DNA of 64,000 nucleotides, from positions 1,674,001-1,738,000 of the forward strand of contig JAWWNJ010000019.1 of assembly GCA_037176885.1 (NCBI GenBank), given 5' to 3'. Of the stretch, positions 12,411 through 22,027 are shown in pieces. The translations under genes were made by a program, and so were the position numbers. Source of the stretch: Favolaschia claudopus. Taxonomy: Eukaryota; Basidiomycota; Agaricomycetes; Agaricales; Mycenaceae. The notes beneath the pieces were generated by a model. It was not told the DNA's origin. It did no database searches and saw nothing but the letters and a program-made list of their open reading frames with translations. Numbering within the stretch: position 1 is the first letter of the stretch; each line of letters opens with the position of its first letter.

Positions 12411-14088
12411 ATGCATCGCTGTCTGCTCATCGTCGAGATTGTTCAAAACGTGTGTCAAAGCATAGACGCCGAGAGCAATTCGACCTCTCTAGCCACTCTA
12501 GCCCGTACATGCCAAATCTTTCACAGTCTTGCTCTCGATTGTCTGTGGGCTTCTCAGAACGGCCTCGAAAATGTCCTTACCTGCATGCCCCCCGACCTCT
12601 TCGAATCTCAGGCTGAAGACCCGGTTCGTAATAACTTGCCTTGACTGTCGAGAACCATAGGTTGATTGGAATTGTACGCAGTTCCACGACTTGCGCCGAC
12701 CCATTGCCCCCTCCGACTGGGAACGGCCACTCATTTACACGCGGCGCATCAGAACGCTGAACGCCGCCGCTAGTCAAAGACACATTTCTTCCAGGGTCTT
12801 CGCCGCTCTGCACGCATCCTTACCTTGCGATGTCCAGACTGCCTTCCCGAAATTGAAGTCCTTGGATTGGGTTGAGCCGGATTTCTCCGGCATACGCCTG
12901 CTGCTGACGCCCAAGATCACTGACCTCTTTTTGTGCTGCGAGCCGGATAACGCAAGGCTATCCCACCTCTCTCTCATCCCCGAAACGTGTTTCGCGCTCA
13001 AAAATTTGAGCATCCACTTCCCCGCCTCACCAGAATTCAGCGGATCTTCTTACTCACAACTCATCTGCAGCCTCCCCTCCAGAATACAGCTTCTCTGGAT
13101 CCATATTCCAGATCTCCGCTGCCTGCAGCACATCAGCCGCCTTCCTGCGCTCGCTGGGTTCGCGGGATCGCTTCCAACCAATTTATCCTCTCAGTTCTTG
13201 GGCACGACCGCACCACCTCTCACATTCAACACACTGAGAACCCTTCACCTCGAGAAGGCCAGCAGCATCAGCACAGTGACAGATTTCCTCCGCAGAGCTT
13301 CCTTGCCTGTGTTGCAAAGCATTCGAATCGAATTCGACGGTGGCCAGCGAGAGGTGGCGATAGAAAAGCTACACGCTGCATTGCGCGATGCATGCAACGC
13401 GACGACACTCGCCGAGATCATTCTCAACTTCAGCGACTCGAACGCGCCTGGCGCAGCCGACCAACATCTATATCGCATCGGCATGCCCGCACTGAAACCG
13501 CTGCTGGGTTTCGCGAACCTCATTTCCATGAACATCACATCGCATCTCGATTTCGATCTCGATGATGACGAAATGAAGGAGCTTGCAATCGCCTTTCCGC
13601 GTCTGCTCACTTTGCGTCTCAAAGGCGGCCCATGCTGCAAATATCGCACACCGCGCCTTTCCCTCCGCGCCTGGGCCATTCTCGCGGAACATTGTCCTTC
13701 TCTTCAGTATCTCGACGTCTCTGTCGATGCGACGACAGTACCTGCCCTCGACCGCGGTGCGGAGAATGGGAAACGGGTCATTACGCAACTCGCGCTCCGC
13801 GACCTCGGGACAGACAGATCACCCATTGCTTCGCCCGCCATTAACGTCGCGCGCTTTATCAACAATATTTTTCCGAGGTTGGATAGCGTCACGGCGTACT
13901 CCGACCCGCTTAGCAGGCTCGATGTGGAACACATCGACATTGAGGTGGAACGGGCGAAGGATCATGAGATTTTGTGGTTTGAGGTGGAGGAGCAGCTGAA
14001 TGTGTTGAGAGCTGTGCGTGAGGAGGAGAGGGTGCTTGTGAGGGAGGAGTTGGGGTTGGATTCGGAGGGAGCATATTACTCGACATGA
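12411..14088 (+). CDS. F-box / leucine-rich-repeat-like protein (539 aa)
   Basis: Exons: 12411-12623 and 12682-14088, with a 58-nt intron. The N-terminus MHRCLLIVEIVQNVCQ followed by LATLARTCQIFHSLALDCLW is a degenerate F-box. Known F-box proteins bind Skp1 and present substrates to SCF ubiquitin ligases. The remaining 460 residues are Leu-rich with irregular LRR-like spacing (LRTLHLE, LLTLRLK, LQYLDVS). The block PPDL near the exon junction and DWERPLIY just after it are shared with the other F-box genes in this window. It is one of five relatives here and is intact. Substrate unknown. Confidence 0.85.
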
Positions 14089-14972
14089 TTCGGAACGATT
14101 TCCTGTGTACAATGTATCAATTCAGTTTCAAGCAGCAATTGTAGGTTTGCTTCAAGTTTGCTTGCCTTCAAGCTGTTTGGTCTGCCATCTCAAGGCAGTC
14201 GACAGACCACTGACAATTTAAACGCTCATTCCTTTTACTGTAACTCCCGATTGCTTCAAAAACTTAACTGTTTCAAGCGATTTTATTTTTCATATCCCTT
14301 CGTTTCATTTCAGGAGTGGCGGATGAGGAGAGGAAGGTGTCGTGTTGTCATGTGTTTGAAACACGTCGTGATGCCCATCAAATCACAAATCACTATTCGC
14401 TCGCCGTTGCCTCTGACAGTGAACTCGACCACTCCCGCCTCCTCAACGCTGTCCCTTGTTCCACACCCATTCTCAATCTACCTTGACGAGGCTCTACGGC
14501 TACCGGCGCCCAACTCCCAAGTACTACGTACCTTCGAGAGCTCTTCAAGCTTCAAGTTTCGAAATTCGACCCTTTGGGTCTCCTTGGGCTTCAAGTTTAC
14601 CTGCCATAGCTAGTTCTAGGAGGACTCAAACGATTCGAATTTGCCCATCTATATACCCGAAGAACACCCGGATGCACAGAGAACCATCGCGACGAATGAC
14701 AGCTGCTTTGACTGGACGCTCTGACCTCCTCGATCCAAGTCACAACGCAATTCAAAGTCTCCTGCAATTGCCTGTCTATGCTTTGACCTCCCTACCGCAT
14801 TGAGCACCACCGCCAACAAAGCATTGCCTCGCCCCGGCTAATCGGATTCTCTGCATCGTGCCACCCTGCCATCAAAATCAAAGCAGCACGAGTCGTCAAA
14901 GCGGCCGCGCTTGGTTCATAAATACAGCCTCAAGTCCCCCGCAAACACAACGCATCTCATCCTCAAGCCACC
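14089..14972. other. intergenic
   Basis: Spacer of 0.9 kb. Nothing is recognised apart from the promoter of the next gene at its right end. Confidence 0.5.
14917..14924 (+). promoter_or_regulatory. TATA-like box CATAAATA
   Basis: CATAAATA lies 49 nt upstream of the ATG at 14973, a reasonable position for a fungal core promoter with a short 5' leader. Confidence 0.4.
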
Positions 14973-16547
14973 ATGTCGACGTCGCCCTACTATTCCCTCG
15001 CACCACCCGCACCAGTTCCCCCTGTGAACTACTGCTCTCTTCTGCCCCTCGGCAACGCACGAGGGCGTATACCCCGTCTCGTCCATGTCGATTTTGTTGT
15101 CACGCCCGAGGGCGAGATGTATCTGAGTGTCAGGTACGTTAGTCTTATCGCTTTACTTTCGTTCTTTCGAGTTCTCACTAACACCCCTCTTTCAGCTCGC
15201 GCGACGCCACCTCCCCCCGCACCGACACCGAACCGGGACCCAGTGTTCAAGTCCGCATCGCCGTCGCCGACGGGAGTGGCCAGGGCGTAGTCGGTTCCGG
15301 CTCCGTGTCACCCCAGCTGCCCGCGACGGCGGTGAACGCGAGGATGTTTACGTTCCGCCCGACGCCTAATGCGCGCAGCGTTGAGATGATCCATTTGACA
15401 TATTTTGATGAGCCGCCGCCTAGGTGAGTTGTCTTCGTCTTGTTGTCGAGTCCGTTCGTAGTGTTGATTGTGTTTTGTATTTTCCAGCTTCGCGGATGCG
15501 AGGGCCGCTCCTGCAAGCACGCTTGCTGTTGCACCGTCTGCGGAGAGGAGGGCGGAATCCTCCCGTTCTGCCGTTGCAAGAACAGCCCCGACTGACTCGA
15601 TGGATGTCGACACCTCCACGCCAGCAAGTGGCTCGACCCCCTCCCAACCTTCGACATCCACCCCCACCTCCATTCCCTCTTCACCGACCTCGCAACCGCC
15701 ACCGCCGCCCTACTCGCGCCACCCACCTACACCATCCGCATCCGCATCCGCATCCTCCTCCGCCCCTCCCCCTCCACCCATAGTCACACCCCCACCCCCG
15801 CTCTCTCCTCCCCCTACCGACGCTGCCCCCCTTCCCGACGCCGCACCCACCCCCCGGCGCCAACGTCAGCGGCGGCTCCACCCAACCCTCACGGCCGCCT
15901 ACCACCGCAACCTGCGAAATCCGCCTGGGATGGTGCCGCGGAGTCAGCTTGTGGGGCCGGGGGTGTATATAAGGGGGGCGGGACGGCGGGATAGGGACGC
16001 TTCGCAGGGGGGCGGAGGTGTGGGTGCGGGTGTGGGTGCGGGTGTGAGTCATGGCGGAAGTGTGAGTAACATTGTTTGGGGACCAGGGCACGGGGGAGCC
16101 GTGCCGCGAACGGACGTCGACGTCCACCCCGTCCCTGTTTGGCCTTTTGATGTCGAAGAAGGGAACGGGGCGCTGCCCCTTCTTGTCGGGCCGGGCGTGT
16201 ATTCGCGGGGGTCGGGACGGGGGGAGGGTGCGGGTGCGCGTGTGAGGAGTATCAGTGGGGAACAGCAGCAGCAGCAGCAGGTGGAAGCCGTGCTACGAGA
16301 TCCCATCGATATCCACCCCTCCCCCGTTCATTCTGATGTCGAAGAAGGGAACGAGGCGCTGCCGCTTAGCTATAGTAGTAGCCGGAGGAGGAGGAGACGC
16401 CATGACGAGGAAGTCAATGAGGGAGAAGGAGAGGGAGATGATGAGGAGGAGCTGGAAGAACGGTTACGCTATATGAAGCGTGCGAGGATGATTTCGGCGG
16501 ACCGTCAATGGGGGCCGGTGAGGTTCTTGAGGGGGTTGTGGGTGTAG
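14973..16547 (+). CDS. low-complexity Pro/Ser/Gly-rich protein, unknown (482 aa)
   Basis: Exons: 14973-15133, 15196-15423, 15488-16547 (483 codons). The first 130 residues look like an ordinary folded domain (LVHVDFVVTPEGEMYLSV; RMFTFRPTPNARSVEMIHL). A Pro/Ser/Thr-rich linker follows. An imperfect internal repeat comes next, with GPGVYIRGAGR then DVHPVPVWPFDVEEGNGALPL, and GPGVYSRGSGR then DIHPSPVHSDVEEGNEALPL. There is a run of six glutamines. The C-terminus is highly charged and ends RFLRGLWV. I recognise no family. The disordered composition suggests a scaffold or nuclear protein, but that is a guess. Confidence 0.75.
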
Positions 16548-16925
16548 TGTCGAGGCTACTACTCATCTGGATATCGATCCCGTGAGTTTTTGCGGACGCT
16601 ACTGGATTTAGATTTAGATTTCAATTGTAATTGTACTCTACTCAGGTTCGCTTTCTTGTATTGGTACTATCTCCCAGCTTCTGACTATACTTCTCTCTTC
16701 ATTCTAATACATGGAGACTCGAGAGATTCGTTTCGCTGCTCTACGCTTATTGTGGGATCAATCGCTGGATAGCGCTGGATTGGCCATCACGTGCACTTGC
16801 TCTTTGACTCATACCTCAACAACGACCAGCTGCAAATCCTCAAAACCAACTCGCCTATAAAACCCACTAAAGCGACTCAATATGACTCAAGTGCACCACC
16901 ACCCCTCAATCCACTAGCAGCCTCA
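16548..16925. other. intergenic with TATA box
   Basis: Short spacer. TATAAAA at 16856-16862 lies 64 nt before the ATG of the acetyltransferase gene and is a good core-promoter candidate. An ATG near 16878 is followed by a stop within a few codons and was not used. Confidence 0.45.
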
Positions 16926-17719
16926 ATGCCTTTGGAACGCAATCCGTCAACTGGAGAGCTCTTCCTCCGTCTCCCCGCCCCTTACACCTCCCTCATCCTC
17001 ACCCCGCCCAGACCCGACGCCCCGGCGATCCAAGCCATCCTCCGCGATCCCGCAGTCTACACCTGGCTCGGTCGGCCCAGCAGCAACTTTTCTTTCGAGG
17101 ATGCTCAGCGGTTGTTAGGGGAGTATACTGCGGCGGCAAATGCAGCGCTAGATGCTCTCAAGGACGACGAGACTGAGGCTGGAGCGCTCAAGCCGATGGA
17201 AGACTGCCCCGTGCGCTGCCTCCGCGAGGTGCAGCCCGATGGCTCGGATGCGTTTGTCGGGCATATAGGATTCAAGCGGTGCAAGTGGTTTGAGCTGGGA
17301 TTGGACTCTGATACTGCGGCAACACGAAATGGCGAGCAGCGCGAGAGGCTTGTGAAAGAGAACGATGCGAGGGTGACGGGGGATCCGGATATCGTTTGGC
17401 AGGTTTCCTGTACGTCTATCTCTCTTCCCACTTTGTCAATACTTTGTTTCTGACGTATCGCGACCTCTCAGACTACCTCTCCCCCACGCACCACCGCCGC
17501 GGCATCATGACCGTCGTCCTCCGTACGCTCCTCGACGAATGGGCCATCCCGCGCATGTGCATGCGCCATATTCACGTCTCGGTGTTCACCGGCAACGAGG
17601 GCAGCGTGCGGATGTTGGAGAAGTGTGGGTTCGTTCGGACGGGGACGATGGAGCGGTGTATTGAGGTACGTGGGGAGAGGAGGAGTTTGCATGTTCTAGA
17701 TTGGGAGAGGGCCGATTGA
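16926..17719 (+). CDS. GNAT-family N-acetyltransferase, RimJ/RimL-like (243 aa)
   Basis: Exons: 16926-17409 and 17472-17719, with a 62-nt intron between VS and YYLSP. Features of the GNAT fold are visible: a substrate half with VGHIGFKR, then the acetyl-CoA-binding segment YYLSPTHHRRGIMTVVLR, where RRGIM matches the Q/R-x-x-G-x-G/A loop, then SVFTGNEGSVRMLEKCGFVRTG, the usual NxxSxxxxEKxGF block. The family transfers acetyl from acetyl-CoA to an amine, in this subgroup usually a protein N-terminus or a small molecule. The acceptor is unknown. A loop of about 60 residues in the first half is longer than in typical members. Frame intact. Confidence 0.87.
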
Positions 17720-18113
17720 GCTATATGTATGTTGGTGCACATCCTAGGTGATGAATTAATTTACCGGGTAGCCTAACTTAGGTTTTGTAGGATCGAGAAT
17801 TCGGAGCGTAATGATGGCCTCCTCGTCGATGGATTCTTGAGAATCATGAGGGCTGGAAGAAGTCTGAAGCTGCTGGAGCTCGAATGCAATGCTACAGCAC
17901 TGCTGTAAAGGGTCTACTCTGCATTGGAAGGAAATCTTGTGGAATTTACATGACAGACCGAGGTGTAAGTATTCGTTCCTCCGCCAGCTATCACGCATGG
18001 TAGGGCAGGACATGTAACACAGCGCGTTGCTGTAGCCTACTATTTTCTATTCCAATACACGTTAGAACGCTTACTCATTGTGAAGAGGGCATCACCAACC
18101 TACCGATACGCTT
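17720..18113. other. convergent intergenic spacer
   Basis: Lies between the convergent ends of the acetyltransferase and the minus-strand F-box pseudogene. It holds one minus-strand 85-codon frame (17756-18013) with no recognisable domain or splice partners, which I did not call. Confidence 0.5.
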
Positions 18114-19725
18114 CTAGTTCCACCCGGCCGCGGTCCTTCCTTCCTTCCTCACTGCTTTCAGGGCAGAAAGCTCTGAGTTAACATCCCTCCAAAGCCGGCT
18201 ATATCGAACTCCCCGCGCAGTTTGCTCATCGTCATTGCCGACAGCGCGAAATGTGTAGACTGCGTCCAGGTTCGGGAACAGTGAGAAGAGAAATCGTGCG
18301 ACGGAGACACTCGGCGTCGAGATGGGGGATTTGTCGACATAGAGCTGACGTAGAGCAAGCTGCGGCGTTGGCTGGTGTCCGTTGGTGATCGGGCTGAGTT
18401 CGGGAACGGTGCTAGCGTCGAACGAAAGCGTCAACGCATATAGTGATATGCAGTATTCAGCGAGTGTGCTCAGGGAGCGCAGGGTCAGACCCGGTGCGTC
18501 GTACGGCGCAGACTCTCCGCACTGGAGACAAAAAACCCGAAGGCAGGGCCATGCCAGTGCTATCCTTTTCAGTTCTTCATCATTCAGACGGAAGCCGAGG
18601 TGTGCTCTGACGGAAACAGTTGTAAGATTCGTGAAGCAGAAAAGCAGTTGAATGGAGTGAAACGGGAGCATGCATGTGTTAGGAGGTTCTTCAAGTTCGG
18701 AAACTTCGGATAGATCGCATTCGCTGTAATCGACCCAGAAGGTCTTGAGGGAATTATGTGAACAGCAGTCGCGCACGGCGGTATGCAGTCGGTCTATAGC
18801 GACTATGCTGGTACTGATCTCGAAAGGGAGGTCGAGATCCTGTAGAGCCGGCATAGTGCAAATGGTGAAGAAGTTGGTGCTCTCTTCGCCTCCGCTGTCG
18901 CGGAGCTTCAACTCTTTGAGAGAAACAAAGGGCAGAGGGGAAGAAGTTGTGAGGAGAAATTCCGGAAGCGAAATTTCCATAACGGTTAGACTCGGCAGTC
19001 GACTGAGATGCTGGAGAGTTGGCATGTCAGGGATATAGACCTCTATCAATTTTTGCAGTGAGTGGAGACGGCAAAGGAACTCTGAGATGGAGGGACCGTC
19101 AGGCTCCCAGGACTTGAGACCGACTTCTTGTAACCCGGGGCATATGCGGGGTATGGAAGACAGCCACGAGAAATTCGTGTAGGACGGCGCGAAAGATATG
19201 GAGAGCCTGGTGAGTCTCGGCGACAGCAGTAACGTAACCGCATGCTGGCCAAATCCGAATCGTGGTTCCACCATACCCAACTCAAACGGGGAAAGCATGT
19301 CTCAATTTCGCCCGGTAAAGATGCATTGAGTGCGGGGAAGATGGTGGTGACGATTGGGCTTGGATTGATGATAACATCTTTGATTAGTCCCATGTATAGG
19401 AGCGGTCGTTCCCAGTCGGACGCCCTGATCGCTCGCTGCAGCTTCTAAAAAAGACAGTGAGCATTCAAGTTCTATAAATGAGAAAGAATAGAACAATGCA
19501 TACCCATGAATCTTTACCGCGCCGACTGAAAAGATCGAGAGGCATGCAATGTAGAACAGGATCCAGCCCAAAGAGTATCTCCCATAGCTGAGCGAGAGCC
19601 ATGGGGCTAAAGCTTCGACACGTCTGCGCCAGCACTGCGAGGGAGGGTAAATCGCGGTCATAACCACTATTGAGACCTTCGAAAATGAGTTGCAAAACCT
19701 CTGGGATCGCTAAGCAGCGGTGCAT
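18114..19725 (-). pseudogene. F-box/LRR gene copy with 5-bp duplication frameshift
   Basis: Exon 1 is 19725-19504 (MHRCLAIPEVLQLIFEGL, then LAVLAQTCRSF, a degenerate F-box). A 59-nt intron (19503-19445) follows, then exon 2 from 19444. The frame DWERPLLYMGLIKD through WNHDSDLASMR is homologous to the intact copies, but it must shift to continue into LLLSPRLTRL. The break falls exactly at a tandem GTTAC GTTAC duplication on the coding strand (19229-19238), five extra bases compared with the relatives. Downstream the LRR-like half is open to the stop at 18114 and ends KEGRTAAGWN. No intron solution was found. It is either a recent pseudogene or an assembly error. It is head-to-head with the intact F-box gene at 19996. 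Confidence 0.75.
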
Positions 19726-19995
19726 CGAGGCTACGAGCAGAGGGTGTTATTCAGCGTGGCCGCGAACAATTCGGCGCTGAAACGAAGTCAAAGACGAAGA
19801 AGTACCTTGGAAGAAGACAACGACTCCGAGAGCATCAAGGCTGGGAAATAAATGTCCCAATTTGGCAGTCGATCAATTTTGCCATCATTTTCGAATTCAA
19901 AACGACGAATCGTGTCAAAGTCTTCCTCGTCCGCCCTGCTCCTCATCCAGGCCTTGGACCATAAATCCACCTCCCATATCTCTCTACCCTCAACT
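19726..19995. promoter_or_regulatory. bidirectional promoter between two F-box genes
   Basis: A 270-bp gap separates the start codons of two divergent F-box/LRR genes. It must carry both promoters if the minus copy is still transcribed. CATAAAT at about 19959 is a TATA-like candidate for the plus-strand gene. Confidence 0.45.
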
Positions 19996-21624
19996 ATGCA
20001 TCCTTGCTTGAGCATTCCCGAGATTCTACAGCATATTTTTCAAGACGTAGACACGGACAACGGATTTCGCCGCGACCTGCCCTCTCTAGCGGCCCTGGCA
20101 CGCACATGTCGTGACTTTAATGACCCGGCCCTCGATCTCCTTTGGAGGACACAGTACGGGCTAGAAAATGTTTTACGGTGCATGCCTCCCGACCTATTGC
20201 AGCTCACAATACGCGACGAGGTGGTCAGTAGTGTGGCAACACTCTCGACGCGCCGTATGTATCGCTCTAACTTTACTATTCTCCAGCGGATATTACGTCC
20301 TTTGAAAAGGTCGGACCGGGAGCGGCCGCTCATCTACATGTGCCGAATCAAAAACCTGATTATCAATGGAGGTCCCAATGCAACTAAGATCTTTCCCTTA
20401 CTACTCACTTCTTCCGAGACATTGTTTCCCAGATTGATCACTCTACACTGGAACTATGCGCAGGACCTGCTCAACATTCGATTCTTACTCTCCCCTCGAC
20501 TCACGGAGCTCTACCTATTCTTATCGTCTACTCACGCGAATCTCTCGTTCCTCCCATCCATCCCGAAATTATGCCCCAGCTTGGAGAAAGTCACAGTGGA
20601 CATCGGGATTCGCTTGCCTGGCGCTGGCCATGATCTGGTATCCAGCACCTCCGAATTCGTCCGCCAGCTTTGGTCAATAAAACATATAGATATCGAGATC
20701 GGTGACCTTCCAAGTCTGGAGCATCTCAGTCGACTCCCCGAGCTGATTTCTCTCGACGTCCGGTCGCTTCCTGATATCTTGAAGAGTCCTGCGGCATGCT
20801 TCCCTTTGCCATTCCACACTCTTGAAAAACTCGCCCTCAGAGATTGCGAAATCGAAGCGACGATATATTTCTTGTCGCATTGCTCCCTCCCCACCATATG
20901 CCGCCTCGACATTCCCCTCGATTCCAGCACCACCGTTGCAGATATAACCAGGCTGCACACCGCGTTGGCTAGATCGTGCTCGCACGACGCACTCACTGAA
21001 CTCGACATCGATTACAGCGAATCGAACCCTCCCGAACAGGATGAAGAGGCGTACATGATACCCCTTTGCTCGCTTGAGCCACTGTTTTGCTTCGCAAAAC
21101 TCACCAGCGTGTCCATTACATCCCACCTAGGCTTTGCCTTGGATGATGATAGCATGAAGAGCGTAGCACTCGCATGGCCCCATCTCGTCTTCCTGGAGTT
21201 TGAGTGCGGGCAGTATGCCGAGTACAACATCCCGGGACTGACACTGCGCTCATTGAGCATCCTTGCGAAACATTGCGCGTTCTTGAAGACATTGCAGCTC
21301 ACTCTCGACGCTACGTCAATTCCGGATCTTGATTCCGACGCGATTCCGCAGCTGGCCCTCCGATACCTCCAGGTCGGAAAATCTTTCATCTCCGCGCCCA
21401 CCATCTACGTCGCACAATACATCTCCTCCATATTCCCGAAATTGTCGAGGATTGAAACATATCGTACGGACATGGAAAACGATGATCCTGACGAGCTGGA
21501 GGAGAATGGGGAGGCGATTGGGTATCACAACCTCTGGATGGAGGTTGGGATTCAGCTTCCTGTCCTGAGGACAGTTCGAGCGCAGGAGCAGGCGCGGGTA
21601 CGTCGCGAGTTGGGGGCAAATTAG
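19996..21624 (+). CDS. F-box / leucine-rich-repeat-like protein (521 aa)
   Basis: The start at 19996 (MHPCLSIPEILQHIFQDV) was chosen because every relative in the window begins this way, although the frame is open further upstream. LAALARTCRDF then PALDLLW completes the F-box. A 63-nt segment at 20224-20286 has GTCAGT and CTCCAG ends plus a CTCTAAC branch site at the position of the intron in all relatives. It is treated as an intron although it is open in frame. Without it the protein is 521 residues, equal to the copy at 54041. DRERPLIYMCRIK follows. The rest is LRR-like (LTSVSITSHLGFALDDD). Predicted Skp1-binding substrate receptor; substrate unknown. Confidence 0.85.
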   Translation: MHPCLSIPEILQHIFQDVDTDNGFRRDLPSLAALARTCRDFNDPALDLLWRTQYGLENVLRCMPPDLLQLTIRDEVVSSVATLSTRRMYRSNFTILQRILRPLKRSDRERPLIYMCRIKNLIINGGPNATKIFPLLLTSSETLFPRLITLHWNYAQDLLNIRFLLSPRLTELYLFLSSTHANLSFLPSIPKLCPSLEKVTVDIGIRLPGAGHDLVSSTSEFVRQLWSIKHIDIEIGDLPSLEHLSRLPELISLDVRSLPDILKSPAACFPLPFHTLEKLALRDCEIEATIYFLSHCSLPTICRLDIPLDSSTTVADITRLHTALARSCSHDALTELDIDYSESNPPEQDEEAYMIPLCSLEPLFCFAKLTSVSITSHLGFALDDDSMKSVALAWPHLVFLEFECGQYAEYNIPGLTLRSLSILAKHCAFLKTLQLTLDATSIPDLDSDAIPQLALRYLQVGKSFISAPTIYVAQYISSIFPKLSRIETYRTDMENDDPDELEENGEAIGYHNLWMEVGIQLPVLRTVRAQEQARVRRELGAN

Positions 21625-22027
21625 TCTTCTGGACGAAAATTGCTACAGCAGCTCAAGGAGAAGCTCAGGATCGAATCAAGGCCGAGCGGCCAGCACACCC
21701 TTGAGAAGAGTACATTCGTGCCGGCCTGTGTATGTATATATCATAATATGGCTACGAGGTGGAGCGACGACGGACCTTGCACGACTTGCCTCACCGCACA
21801 CAGAGAAGGTAGATACAAAACATGAATATTCGAATCGTAGCACTTGACACTATCGTAGCTAGACATAACAGCAGCAACTACTTCTCTCCTTCCTCCTTTT
21901 CCTCTCAATAGCGTATCGTATAGTACAGTAAACACCACCCTTCCTCTCGCTGTGCTAAGCTCATTTCTCTTCTTTTATTCCTTGTCGTCTCCTTCCCCCT
22001 ATCTTGCAATGACATGTCGTAATCGCA
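21625..22027. other. convergent intergenic spacer
   Basis: About 0.4 kb between the stop codons of the plus-strand F-box gene and the minus-strand transporter gene. It should contain both 3' UTRs. No gene seen. Confidence 0.5.

Noticed and set aside
15681..16306. Minus-strand Arg/Gly- and Thr-rich open frames opposite the low-complexity gene
   Set aside because: They are shadows of the GC-rich repetitive coding strand; the plus strand has spliced exons, an ATG and a TATA box.
17756..18013. 85-codon minus-strand frame between two convergent genes
   Set aside because: Short, no homologous text recognised and sits in expected 3' UTR space.
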